Part shown: positions 12,609-24,166 of the stretch, one piece after another | Numbering within the stretch: position 1 is the stretch's first letter | Layout of the letters: every line of letters starts with the position of its first letter | From: Hymenochaete sp. R1 | Lineage: Eukaryota; Basidiomycota; Agaricomycetes; Hymenochaetales; Hymenochaetaceae | DNA length: 64,000 bases | Direction of reading: 5' to 3' | Assembly (NCBI GenBank): GCA_019400425.1 | Contig: JAFREE010000064.1 | Location: 62,001-126,000 of the forward strand | The notes under the pieces: generated by a model | The model's database searches: none | What the model was told of the DNA's origin: nothing | The model's input: only the letters and a program-made list of their open reading frames with translations | Position numbers and translations under genes: made by a program

Positions 12609-14234
12609 CTACTGTTCGACTTCAACCTCACGCTTCTTGAGCACAAGATCGGTTCCAGTTATACGTTTCCAGACATCACGAACGTCGTCTACGACTGTCT
12701 CGAAGTGTGTCGTAGCATCGTATGATTTCGTGACAAATATATTGTCATCCTTCCCCGTCGTTGTTGGGGTGTACATCGGAGATACAGACACGAACCTTAA
12801 GCAATAAAAGCGTAAATTCAGAAGTTGACCTGGAAAAGATAGGGATGACAAAATTTAACTTGTCGTGAATGGGTCCAAGTAAATCAAGGCCAGGCTTGAT
12901 CTCGAGCTCGGGTGTTGAAGTTTCAACAATCGTGCTGACGATCGCGACGAAGACATCTTTTGCGCAGACGTTATGGGTAGAAGACACCATGGCGACATAA
13001 ATATCTAGAGAAGAAAGTCAAGTGAAGGCATTATTTCATATCAAAACCTATATCGTACCGTTCCTCCTATTGACTTGCTTCTGTGGGATGATGATCTGCA
13101 CACTGTCCGAGTCCTCCGTTCCGGGGATTGGGTGTTTCAGGAAACAAATAGCGCGAACGACTTTGCCCTCTTCGACCACGCGGACCTTTCCTTCCTTCTC
13201 CTGCCCAGCACCAAAGTAGCTTGGATCACCAATAACCTGCTTCGCCTTGACGGTCTCATCGCCGCTCCGCACGCCAGTGAAGTTGCCGTTGGCATCTGTG
13301 ACAATCTCGTCGATCTTCTTGTCGAGCATATATGTACCGCCGTATATAGCACTGAGGCGGGCAAAAGACTGCGGGAGCTCGCCCAAGCCATACAAGGGGT
13401 AGATGTATGGAGACTTCCCGTAGCGTGCCATCGAAGATGTGTAGAGGATGATTTGGTCATAAGTAGGACGGGCTACTTTTTTTACGTAGCTAGATTGAGT
13501 TAGTCAACGCACGTCATGCTTGGCTACGCAAATACTTACTCATCGTCCAAGTACAGTGCCATGGCATGACCTATGAAATCGCGAGTACCAGGTTCAAGAC
13601 CAAACTTTCCATATACGATTTCCATGGTGTCTTTGTCCAAGTCGATGCCTTGATGTGTAGCGGGATCCTCGTCTTTCCAACCCTGCAAGAACTCGAAGAA
13701 CTTTTTCGCTCGCCGTTTCTCAAAAGGGCCCATGAGTGAGCTACGGACTGCCTCCATCTCTGTGCTAGGGACCTTGGAGATTTTACCATCACGATAGACA
13801 AAGCTGCCTGCGATCTGTTTGAATTCGAGGTACCTAGTGACATCGGTGTGGACAAGGATGCGCGTAAGCTCCCCCGATGCAATGATGAACTTTGGGATGA
13901 GATCGATGGCATAGTCTCTGTCGCGGCCCAACTCTGAGGGCGGCTGCTGATCTGGCCTGAACTTCCTATATAGCTACCAATGCGATGTGGTCGATAAGCA
14001 CGCCATTAAAAAATGAAACTAGCAAGGCATACTTGAGTCAGGTTCAGACTGGCACTATCACCACCATAGTAATCGTTTCGGTCCATATGAAGGACCTTCT
14101 TGCCCTCGACAGAGAGCAGACCCGACAATATGCACTCGGTGAGACCAGTACCCAACACAACAACCTAAGCCTTCTATCAGAAGGAAGGATGACCATGATA
14201 AGATGCAACGACTTACGTCGTATTCCTCATCCAT
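12609..14234 (-). CDS. GDI1: Rab GDP-dissociation inhibitor
   Basis: GDI extracts GDP-bound prenylated Rab proteins from membranes and recycles them in vesicle traffic. The first exon starts MDEEYD at 14234 and continues into the Rossmann-like N-terminus and [18 protein letters not shown] (about 14090-14030). Further exons give [56 protein letters not shown] and [11 protein letters not shown], then [20 protein letters not shown] and [18 protein letters not shown], all near-identical to known GDIs. The last exon ends ...[20 protein letters not shown]. Length is about 450 residues, as for the family. Conservation leaves little doubt. It shares a 182-base divergent promoter with TRM6. Confidence 0.96.
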
Positions 14235-14416
14235 GTTAAATGCTTGCGTATGATTTGAGAAAGCAAGAGTTTAGGGAAAGGGGATGGTGGTGTGAAGGCA
14301 AGGAGGCGTTGGTGGACTGAAGCTTGATTTATATAAGAGTGTCATCGCTTATATTGTCATGCGAGCGCGTGTATCTGGCGGCCAACGAGGGTTCCTCTTG
14401 CCTCTTTACGCTAACC
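14235..14416. promoter_or_regulatory. Divergent promoter, GDI1 / TRM6
   Basis: Only 182 bases separate the ATG of GDI1 (minus) and that of TRM6 (plus), so the two housekeeping genes must share control DNA. A weak TATA-like TTATATAAG lies at 14327-14335. Confidence 0.5.
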
Positions 14417-16298
14417 ATGGACTCAGAGCCAGAAGCAAATCCTCTTGAAGCGCAAGCCCACGATGATCCTAGCGCCCAGCGAAGTCAGACTATTCAAAAC
14501 GGACACTCGGTCCTCTTTCGCCTACCAAGCGGGGACGTGAAGAGTCTCGTTTTAACCAAAGATTCGTACGTATTTTTACAAGTCATACGGGTCTCCGTTG
14601 GTGCCAATGCAATTAAAGAACGGTCTCTTTCGGAAAGTATGGCTCTTTTCATGCCAATGCTTTGATAGGACAACCTTATGGTCTCACGTACGAAATTATC
14701 AATAAAGAACTCCAAGTGCTTCCTCCGAAACCAATGGATGAACTGGGCGAGTTGATTTTAGATACTGAAGTATTCGCCGCGCCTAATTAATATTTTTTAT
14801 TATAGAGGACACAGATGCGACAAACGAGCTTATAAACGATGGTAATGTCGTCCAGCCGTTGACTGGCATAGAGATTGAAGCACTGAAAAGGACTGGGATA
14901 CACGCTTCGGTTCGAACCCCCAACCCTTCCCTTTCTCCTGAATGCACGGCTCGCTCACGGGAATGATAGGAAATAATCAAGCAACAAATAGAGCTGCACG
15001 CTAACTACTCGCTGAAAACGGAATATAGCAAAGAAAAGTACAAGAGGCGGAAGGAGGCCAAGTACGTCGAGAACCTTCGTTTTTTTTTACTGAGATACTT
15101 TGCTTACTATAGTACCCAGGTTCGCAAAATCCTTCTCAACGATTGAACCAACCATTCACAATGTATGCGACTATTGGTTCAATAAGGATAGGTCACGGAT
15201 ACGAGACATACGACCGGATACCCTAGCCCAAATGATAAACCTTGGAGGAGTTACACCAGGTGGTCGATACCTTGTCGTGGACGAGGCGTCTGGTTTACTC
15301 ACAACGGCCGTCTTGGAACGACTGGGAGGTAAGACATGTCGATACCGACATTTCCACTTCGTTCATTTTCATGTTAGATAAGGGCCGTGTCTTCGCGATC
15401 TGTGATACCGAGTCACCACCTGCATATCCGATCATATCACATATGAATTTTAGCGCGAAGACCGTTAGTCGACGTTTGGTTACTCTGAACTGGGCGACGG
15501 CCGACGAAACCTATGTACCTCGTAAGTTTTTTTTTCACCCGTTGGTCATGCGTTTAAACTTTTCTAGTCATTGCTTCCGCCGATAACGATGATGGTTTCA
15601 TCAAGTCTGACCGTCAACTTGCCCGCCAGAGCAAACGAAAGAAAGCTAGCGAAGAATTATTCAGTATAAGGGATGAGCTCTTCGACGGCGAGTTCGACGG
15701 GTGAGTGTTGATGATATAGCACGAAAAATTGAATTCATTAATTATTTATCTTAGATTGCTCATATCTAGCGAGTACGAGCCATTCTCTATTGTGGAAAGG
15801 CTTTGCAGCTACCTTGGGGGATCAGCATCTATTGTCATTCAAACGCCTTTCTTACGAGTACGGATTCATGTTATTCAACCTCGAGTTATAATTTATATCC
15901 TTTGATACTTTCATAGATATTGGAGGACACACAGGCCAAAATGAGACCTTGTCCGAGATATTTAAGCCCGACAATAACTGAGGGATGGCTACGGCAGTAT
16001 CAGGTTGGTGATTAAGCATAAAAAAACAATAAAAATCGTATATATGTGGCTTTGTTCCTTGTGCTAGGTCTTGCCTGGCCGTACCCACCCAACGATGAAC
16101 ACAACAGGCTCTGGAGGTTATGTTCTCCATGCACTCCACGTGTGCGTTCTTTCCCTACTTCCTGCTATCGAACCTGAGGATCATTTTGATCGGCATATTC
16201 AATTTAGCTACGATGACCCATCTGCGAACGCGACGCCGGTTGTACGGAATAAAAAACGCAAGATCGAGCCCATGGACTCCGGAAGTAGTCCATCATAG
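14417..16298 (+). CDS. TRM6: tRNA (adenine58-N1)-methyltransferase non-catalytic subunit
   Basis: Trm6 (Gcd10) binds tRNA and, with catalytic Trm61, makes m1A58, needed for initiator tRNA stability. The first exon starts MDSEPEANPLE and has the N-terminal barrel HSVLFRLPSGDVKSLVLTKD; the next gives FGKYGSFHANALIGQPYGLT and YEIINKELQVL. Later exons give SEIIKQQIELHANYSLKTEY with SKEKYKRRK (a family hallmark), IRDIRPDTLAQMINLGGVTP, GGRYLVVDEASGLLTTAVLE and RRLVTLNWATADETYVP. The C-terminal exon has GRTHPTMNTTGSGGYVL, matching the conserved end of the Rossmann-like domain, then a charged tail NKKRKIEPMD. About nine small introns are present. Confidence 0.92.
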
Positions 16299-16621
16299 CG
16301 CTGCAATGTCAAAAAATCCTTGAGGAAAGGGCAATTTTGCCATTCACTCGATGGCGAGTTGAGACAGGGTATTTCTTAAATACTCGAGCGGGTAACAGAG
16401 CCCTGTGCTACTGCGCAACTACACGGACATCTGAGGGCTGATAGTGTTTCGAATGTAGTTATGATAGTATAATATACATACACATTGATTTATTTTATTT
16501 TATTTCCCATTCCCTTATCATGTGACGCGTAATTGACCCGAAACTAGATTATTATGATTATTGATAGAGAAAAGATTATTCTGCCCAACTTCTCAACTTC
16601 TATACCTCCCTCCTTGCACAC
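16299..16621. other. Intergenic, TRM6 3' end and UCS gene promoter
   Basis: This 323-base tandem gap has AT-rich DNA at 16440-16510, including repeated TTTAT/TTTTATT units and TATAATATAC, a plausible TATA region about 150 bases upstream of the UCS ATG at 16622. No coding signal is seen. Confidence 0.5.
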
Positions 16622-18751
16622 ATGTCTTCCTCAAACGACAATGACTCTTTCCTCGACAGTCTTTTGACGGGTTTGTCCCAAAGCAATACTGTTCGCCAAG
16701 ATGATATAATCCGACTGTCAACTTGTTTTTATCCGGACTCAGGCGACTCAGGCCGGGCCAAAGCATTCGTCGTGCTGTCCGCTGTCTGCAATCATTTCAG
16801 GCGATTAAATGCAACCAACGAAGAAGAAGCTGGGACTCACAATGTCGTTCACGCCCTTTCTCTTGCTATTGACGAAAAGATATCGGATAGCAAGGAGAAG
16901 CCGTTGACCGAGATTATTGCTTTCGTCGCAGCGTTATTCGCGGTGGATCGCAACGTAGGGTCCACGTTTTTCATTCGTGATGGCTTCCAAGACTCCATGA
17001 TGGATGCATTGGACCTTTTCCCGTCGTCATCTGCACTGCAGCTATATGCGGCAGACATGCTTGCTGCTGCATGCGGATACAAAAGCTGCAGGGCTTCTCT
17101 TTCTCCTCGTTGCATAGGCTGGCTTGGCGCCAATTCGAAATCGAGTGATAGTAAAATCAAGTCTTTGGCTTCACTCGCGCTGCTCAAAATCCTCCAAGGT
17201 GCCGAATCAGAGAACTGTAACACGGGCCTGGGTGATGAGACTGCTACGGAACGGAGGAAGAAAGAGAAAGAGCTCTTCCTTGTGTTTAGAGATACGTTGA
17301 TTTTGTCGGAGAGCCAGATCCATGAATTGACAGAAGTCATTGAAGGCATGGCGTATCTTAGCACCTTGCCGGTCTTTAGGTCCCACATTGCTAACGATGA
17401 TGATCTCTTACGAAAGATCACTTCATTTGCCAAGTCCCTACACAAGAAGCATATTCGTGAAGCCGACTTGGGGACGGCACCATTCGGACTTGCAGTCCTA
17501 GTTGCGAATTTGTGCGCTTATCAGCCAAACCTTTCTGAAGACCAAGAACAGATTGCAAAATTAAGCAAGATGGCTCGCTCGAAGACGTCGGCTACGGAAG
17601 GAGTGGATCAGGATTTTGATGACGATAACCACATTCGCGCTCGAGCGAAGCGACTAACTGAACTTGGTGCCGCTGAACTCCTCGTGTCGATAAGCCGAGC
17701 TTCGGAAAGTCAAGCTACCTTGGCTATCGTGGGCAAAGCATTTATGGGATTGGTAGAAGACAAGGGAAATCGCGGCCGAGTGCTACAAGCTGGAGGAGCG
17801 AAATCTCTCATGGCTACGATACGAGTCTCGCAACAGAAGGTTGATACAAGCTCAAAGAATCCCCTCTCACAGGCCGACATGGAGTTCTCCAATCTTGAAG
17901 CTATACAAGCACTTTCCAAACTTTCCATCACTGCATCTCCTATTCAAGTGTTTGGCCCAGATGAAAATGTGTCTATTGATGCTATCAAGCCATTCGCATG
18001 TTTGCTCCTCCATGCAAACTCGACTCTACTTCAAAGATTTGAGGCGCTCATGGCATTGACGAATCTTTCTTCAACGGGACCAAATCTAGCAGACCGCATC
18101 GCGCGGACCCCTGGGATCATCAACAAGCTGGAGTTTCTTCTCTTGGACGACAACAAGATGGTGAGAAGAGCATCTGCGGAGCTGGTTTGCAACCTAGTAT
18201 CGGGGAGCGAATTCGCTTTCACCCGGTGCAGTGGTGATATTAGCAGCGAGGGAGCACCAGATAGTACGACGTCGACCCTCGGCCAGGCGAAGTCTCGACT
18301 GCATGTCTTGATTGCACTGGCTGATGTCGAGGACGAAGCCACTAGGCTTGCGGCGTCGGGGGCATTGGCGGTTCTGACCGGGTCTCCAAACGCGTGCAAG
18401 TTGGTAACGCTGCTGGAAGTAGAGCATCACCGGACCTTTCCAATACTGAAAGGGCTGATTGACCCAGACTCGACATTAGGGAATAACCCAGCAGGTGGAG
18501 GCGTCCAGACTTCGAATACAATGGGTATCATGCACAGAGGCGTCGTATGCATTAGAAACATCCTCGTGAATCTGGGCGATGAGTCGCTCAAGGAGAAGAT
18601 CGCATCTGAGGCCGTTCGTCAAGGGGTAATTGAAGTATTGGCGAAGGTCATAAAGTTATCAGAGCAGACGACGGTTCCGGATTACGTGCTTCAGCCTACA
18701 GCAGAAGCACTGAAGTGGTTGATAGATATCGGTGTTAACGTATTTCATTAG
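16622..18751 (+). CDS. SHE4: UCS-domain myosin chaperone (UNC-45/Cro1/She4 family), intronless
   Basis: This uninterrupted 709-codon frame starts MSSSNDNDSFLDSLLTGLSQ. It is predicted all-helical with armadillo-like repeats (for example RRASAELVCNLVSGSEFAFT and LHVLIALADVEDEATRLAAS, then GALAVLTGSPNACKLV) and ends with LQPTAEALKWLIDIGVNVFH. The central and C-terminal parts match the UNC-45/Cro1/She4 family. Those proteins help myosin motor domains fold and keep myosins active in endocytosis and cytokinesis. There is no N-terminal TPR, as usual in fungi. The next gene, 267 bases downstream on the same strand, is class I myosin, a likely client. Having no intron over 2.1 kb stands out among intron-rich neighbours. 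Confidence 0.85.
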   Translation: MSSSNDNDSFLDSLLTGLSQSNTVRQDDIIRLSTCFYPDSGDSGRAKAFVVLSAVCNHFRRLNATNEEEAGTHNVVHALSLAIDEKISDSKEKPLTEIIAFVAALFAVDRNVGSTFFIRDGFQDSMMDALDLFPSSSALQLYAADMLAAACGYKSCRASLSPRCIGWLGANSKSSDSKIKSLASLALLKILQGAESENCNTGLGDETATERRKKEKELFLVFRDTLILSESQIHELTEVIEGMAYLSTLPVFRSHIANDDDLLRKITSFAKSLHKKHIREADLGTAPFGLAVLVANLCAYQPNLSEDQEQIAKLSKMARSKTSATEGVDQDFDDDNHIRARAKRLTELGAAELLVSISRASESQATLAIVGKAFMGLVEDKGNRGRVLQAGGAKSLMATIRVSQQKVDTSSKNPLSQADMEFSNLEAIQALSKLSITASPIQVFGPDENVSIDAIKPFACLLLHANSTLLQRFEALMALTNLSSTGPNLADRIARTPGIINKLEFLLLDDNKMVRRASAELVCNLVSGSEFAFTRCSGDISSEGAPDSTTSTLGQAKSRLHVLIALADVEDEATRLAASGALAVLTGSPNACKLVTLLEVEHHRTFPILKGLIDPDSTLGNNPAGGGVQTSNTMGIMHRGVVCIRNILVNLGDESLKEKIASEAVRQGVIEVLAKVIKLSEQTTVPDYVLQPTAEALKWLIDIGVNVFH

Positions 18752-19018
18752 TCAGACTTCAAATAAATGACCTTCAAGGATAATAGTACCTGTGTCCTTA
18801 TCACAGGAACGGATGTGGGTAGTCTGGGGAAGATCTTTAGACTTGCAAGAACGTGAGTTGCATACGAGCGTGTGAATCGCGCAGTCGTCAATTCGCGCGT
18901 GTTGAGAGCGCCAAACGACCGTGACGCGCGCAAGACCCTGTCTGTGCTTTAACTTATTCTACCATCTCCTTTAACCCATTGCAATCTGCCATAGGCGTTT
19001 GTGTGACGCAGAGAGGTT

Positions 19019-22000
19019 ATGGTGAGCATACTTATGGCGTCTAAATCGCTTGTACGGGCTCATTATTAATATGTCGGTCGCAGGCCATCAGTAAGAAAGC
19101 CAAGAAGGGCGGCGCAGCACCCCCCAAGAAGGGTGGTGGTGGCAAGGTCGTCAAGGTAAGCATGAAACTCGTGTAGAAAACAATCCCGGGTCTCTTATGT
19201 TAAATTCAAGGCGGACTGGAGAGAAGGATTCAAGAAGAAGCAAGTCGGAGTATCAGACATGACTCTGCTCACTAAAATCAGCAACGAAGCCGTCAACGAG
19301 AACTTAGAGAAACGGTGGAAGAACGGCGATATCTACACATATATTGGTGGTGTTTTGATATCCGTAAATCCTTTTCGAGGTGCGGCTTGATTGCATGCAA
19401 TTACTAGCAGGCTAATAAGCCCTAACATACAAATCGATACTGCATAGATCTTGGCATATACACCGAAGATGTCCTCCAAAGCTACAAGGGCAAGAACCGT
19501 TTGGAAGTTCCGCCTCACGTATACAGCATTGCAGAGTCTGCATACTACAACATGAATGCCTACCATGACAACCAGTGCGTCATCATCTCTGGCGAATCAG
19601 GCGCAGGCAAGACGGAGGCAGCGAAACGTATCATGCAATACATCGCGGAGGTTTCTGGTGGTGAAGATAGCAGTATTAAAGAGATCAAGGATATGGTCCT
19701 TGCAACAAACCCTCTACTGGAGAGTTTTGGATGCGCAAAAACGTTGAGGAATAACAACTCGAGCCGGCATGTCAGTAGCTTGTTCACAGCATGTATGACA
19801 TCGATTGCTAACAACTTTTTGAAGGGGAAATACTTGGAAATTATGTTCAACGATAAAGGGGAACCCATCGGTGCTCAGATAACTAATTATCTGCTTGAAA
19901 AGGGTCGTGTCGTGGGCCAGATTGATAACGAACGCGACTTTCACGTTTTCTACCAATTTACGAAGGCAGCTTCAGACACACAACGGGGTAAAGATACTGT
20001 CTTTGGCTTATTATCTTTTTGTTCGGAAAATTCTGACCCACTTTATAAAGAGTCTTTTGGACTTCAAGGTCCGGAAGCTTACGCTTACACCAGTCGAAGT
20101 GGCTGCCTTGACGTACAGGATATCGACGACACTAAAGATTTTGCAGATACCATTGTGCGTGCTTTACTCATGAAAAGGAATGTTTGCTTTTAACATTTTG
20201 CGATTAGAAAGCCATGCAGGTCATCGGCTTATCCGAGCAGGAGCAGTCCGAGATTTTTCGAATGCTGGCCACTATACTCTGGCTGGGGAATGTACAATTT
20301 TCTGAGAAGGATGACGGTAACTCAGAAATCTCTGACACAAGTGTTACGGATTTTGTCGCATATCTCATGGAGGTCGATGGTGAATCGCTTGTCAAAGTTT
20401 TAACGTCGAAGGTCGTCGAAACGCAGCGAGGCATGGGCCGACGCGGCTCGGTTTATGATGTTCCTTTAAATCCCGCCCAAGCGAGCTCAGGAAGAGATGC
20501 CCTTAGCAAGGCAATCTACAACAACTTGTTCGAATGGATCGTATCGCGCATCAATATCTCGATGAAACCACGACAAACTACAGCACATGTTATTGGAATC
20601 CTTGTAAGCTTTAGCCATTCGCTTTCGATAAATTGAACTGTATTTCTGAGTAATTTTTAAGGATATTTTTGGCTTTGAGATCTTTGAGGTGCAACTTGTG
20701 ATTTTGTCTGCTTCACTGTTACTCATGGTCTCTTAGGACAATTCCTTTGAGCAACTGTGCATCAATTATGTCAATGAGAAGTTGCAGCAGATTTTCATCG
20801 AGCTTACATTGAAAGCTGAGCAGGAGGAATACGTACGGGAACAGATCAAATGGACGCCCATCAAGTACTTCAACAACAAAGTCGTCTGTGACCTCATTGA
20901 AGAAAAACGCCCTCCAGGTATATTTGCCGCACTCAACGACGCTTGCGCAACGGCTCACGCTGACCCTACGGCGGCGGACAACAGCTTTGTGCAACGTCTT
21001 TCCGCCTTGTCATCAAACTTGCACTTCGAGTCTCGAGGTTCCCAATTCTTGATTAAGCATTACGCGGGAGACGTGATGTACAACGTCTCGGGAATGACCG
21101 ATAAGAATAAAGACCAGCTTGTCAAGGATCTGCTGGACCTCATCGCGGTAAGCAGCAACCAATTCCTGCAGCAACTTTTCCCAGAACGCCCGGATCCCAA
21201 CAGCAAGAAAAGACCTCCCACTGCTGGAGACAGAATCAAGGTACAGCAGATTCCCATCCATATTCACTATATATTGAAGCCAATTTAACGACGTAGCAAT
21301 CTGCTGGAGCTCTCGTAGAAAACCTCATGAAATGCCAACCGTCGTATATTCGGACGATCAAACCAAACCAACATCGCAGCTCTACCGAATACGACGATAA
21401 AGCTGTGTTGCATCAGATTAAATATCTTGGTTTGCAAGAGAATATCAGGGTTCGCCGTGCAGGTTTTGCATACAGAAATACATTTGAGAAGGTCGTCGAA
21501 CGATTCTATCTTCTGTCTCCCGCGACGTCCTATGCCGGTGATTATACATGGGCGGGCGATGCGAAGTCGGGCTGCGAGCGCATTCTGACAGATACTGGTA
21601 TCGCAAGGGATGAGTGGCAGATGGGAGTGACTAAAGCCTTTATCAAGAACCCCGAAACTGTAAGTTTACTCAACTTGTCAACTTGATTATGAATATAACT
21701 CACACAATTCAGCTGTTCGCTTTGGAAACCATGAGAGATCGATATTGGCATAATATGGCGGCTCGCATCCAACGGGCATGGCGTAACTATTTACGTTACC
21801 GAGCAGAATGTGCGACACGCATACAGCGGTTCTGGAAAAATAACAAAGAGAGCATCAAATATGCAGAGATTCGAGATTATGGTCACGAAATCCTGGCAGG
21901 ACGTAAAGAGCGAAGACGTTTCAGTCTTCTCAGTTATAGACGGTTTATGGGTGATTATCTTGATGTGAACGGCAAGAGTGGTCTCGGGGAAGAATTACGC

Positions 22001-23823
22001 GAAGCCTGTGGATTAGGCAGTATGTCATGTTAATTCTCACTAGCTCTAACTCACTCACGATTGTTCTGCAGACGAACAAGCTGCATTCAGTTCTCGAATC
22101 CAACTTTTGGTGTCGAAGTTCGGTCGATCGAGTAAACCCAGTCCCCGTTTCTTGGTTGTAGTAAGTACAATATTCAAGAGACCCGGTCACAGTCTCAGTT
22201 CCTTTTAGACCGGAAGGGCAGTTCATATTGTAATCACTAATGCTGGGAAAGATGGAGAACCAATCACAACACTTGAGCGGAAAATGCCTCTCGTCACAAT
22301 CAAAGCCATAGCGATGTCGAACTTACGTGACGATTGGGTGGTATGTACTTATTTGTCAAGGTGTGAAAAGTGCCTCAGTTTTTTATAGTCGTTGAACTGT
22401 TCCACCATTTCGGAAGAGGGTGATCCTGTATTTAGTTGCCTCTTCAAGACCGAATTGGCAACACATCTTCTGCAACTCACGCAAGCCAGTATCAACCTTG
22501 TAATTGGACCAACGTAAGTGCTATGAACTTGCATGAATTTTATTCTCATTAAGTTCTAGCATCGACTACGCAAAGAAGAAAGAAAAACGTGCGCAAATTA
22601 AATTCGAGAAAGACGAAACCGTTCCTCGAGACGATGTGTACAAAAGCCACACGGTCCATGTTCCCTCAGGAGAACCTTCCAGCAGCCGGACAAGACCTCC
22701 TGCGAAACGCAAGGCAGGCCATGTTAGACCCATCACACAGGGAAAGCTTCTCCGATCCGGAGGACCCTCTGTAAGGTTTTTTTCTTCATTTTGAACGAGT
22801 GAAAAGAAAAGTAATGTCGTTGAAGAAACCTAGAATCGCGTCACCGCCGAGACCTGCTGCACGATCTTTGCCTGGCCAAAGTACTCATCCTCCGCCTCGT
22901 CCTTCCGTTCGTGTACCTCCGTCTACCGCTGCTTCAGTGCCAGCTCCACCTAAATTACCCCAATCAAAAGCTTTATCTGGGGATTCGAGTGGAATACCTC
23001 CGCCTCCGCCCCCGCCACCACTACCTGGGAAAGCGGCGGCAGCGCCCCCAGCCCCTCCCCCACCACCGTCTGCGGTTCCTTCTGAACCTGAGAAGCCCTT
23101 GTACAAGGCTAAGTTCGCTTTCCAAGGACAGGACGGCGAAATGTCGCTTAAAAAAGAGGACCTGGTAGAGCTCCTCGACAAAGACGATAATGGCTGGTGG
23201 CTAGTTAAGAACGGAAATGTCGAAGGTTGGGCTCCCAGCAACTACCTCGAATTGGTGGCCCCGAAGCCCAAAGACAGCACACCACCGCCTCTTCCAGGCG
23301 GTCGTAGGCCTCCTGCTCTACCAGCTGCCAGTGCAACTCGATCTACACCCAAGCCTTCATTGCACTCCGTCACCGCAGATGCTGGCGCGAAGCCGGTTGC
23401 AGTGTTCCCAGGGATGGCCGCTGCAAATGGGTCCGCTGCCCCGTGGAAAAAGAATGTCGTTGCAAATACCTCGGCTTCCGACGAGGCGACCCCGGCATCT
23501 TCACGGCCCTCGAGTACGGTCGGGGGTAAAACGCCCCCGCCTGTTGCTGCAAAGCCAAAGCCTCCCGCACCGCCGGTTTCTGCAAAACCGAAGGTACCAG
23601 GTGCGAAGCCCCCGGTACCTACTGCCCCCAGACCCATTTCGAGTGCTCCGGCAGCACCTCCGCGCCCAGGTGTAAAAGCTGCTGGAGGTCCGGCGGTGCC
23701 TGGGCAAATGGACCTTGCTGCAGCTGTAAGTTCTTTCCAAGAAAAGAATCAGGGGCCACAATTCACAAAACATCCTTTCTTTAGCTTGCGAGACGTGCTC
23801 AACGAATGGCGGATGACGATTGA
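19019..23823 (+). CDS. MYO1: Class I myosin, long-tailed (motor-IQ-TH1-SH3)
   Basis: This actin motor works in endocytosis and hyphal growth. The ATG (19019-19021) is its own exon, followed by a 62-nt intron to [18 protein letters not shown] at 19084. The motor has [20 protein letters not shown]-loop [20 protein letters not shown], switch I NNNSSRH, and TEDS-site Ser in [13 protein letters not shown] (codon 20448-20450) in a basic PAK-type context. Two IQ motifs follow ([24 protein letters not shown]), then a basic TH1 domain, poly-Pro, an SH3 ([20 protein letters not shown] with [20 protein letters not shown]) and a Pro/Ala tail. Splicing 23727-23783 gives the end [18 protein letters not shown]. 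The final Trp of the usual acidic Arp2/3-binding motif is absent. Confidence 0.96.
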
Positions 23824-24166
23824 TTAACTGTGCTTACGAACTCTCTGTCTAACAACGATGCATTAGAGTAATGTACGTATAGAAATGGGAAATGTTTTCA
23901 ACATTTCTTCCTCGTATGTATTGATCGAAGTTATTGTCGTTACATTGCGTGATCATTAAATCTCGTAAGTTAGTTGGTCGAAAGGCATATGCATCCGTTA
24001 AGTAGTCGCGCAGAATAGTACAATAAGAATCCAAGTGGAAAAGTGACCGATCTAAGGGTATATGAATGAACTGGAAACTTGAAAAGGCATGAAAACATTT
24101 GGCAGCCGCCAGCAATAACAGAAGCAGATCTGAAAGCACTTTCCATGGATTGTTCGACGAGAAACG
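23824..24166. other. Convergent 3' region, MYO1 / coiled-coil gene
   Basis: The two genes end facing each other across 343 bases. The stretch is AT-rich and looks like 3' untranslated DNA. No RNA gene or coding exon was recognised. Confidence 0.5.

Noticed and set aside
22885..23637. Long Gly-rich minus-strand frames opposite the myosin tail
   Set aside because: Shadows of the Pro/Ala-rich TH2-SH3 tail coding region on the plus strand.
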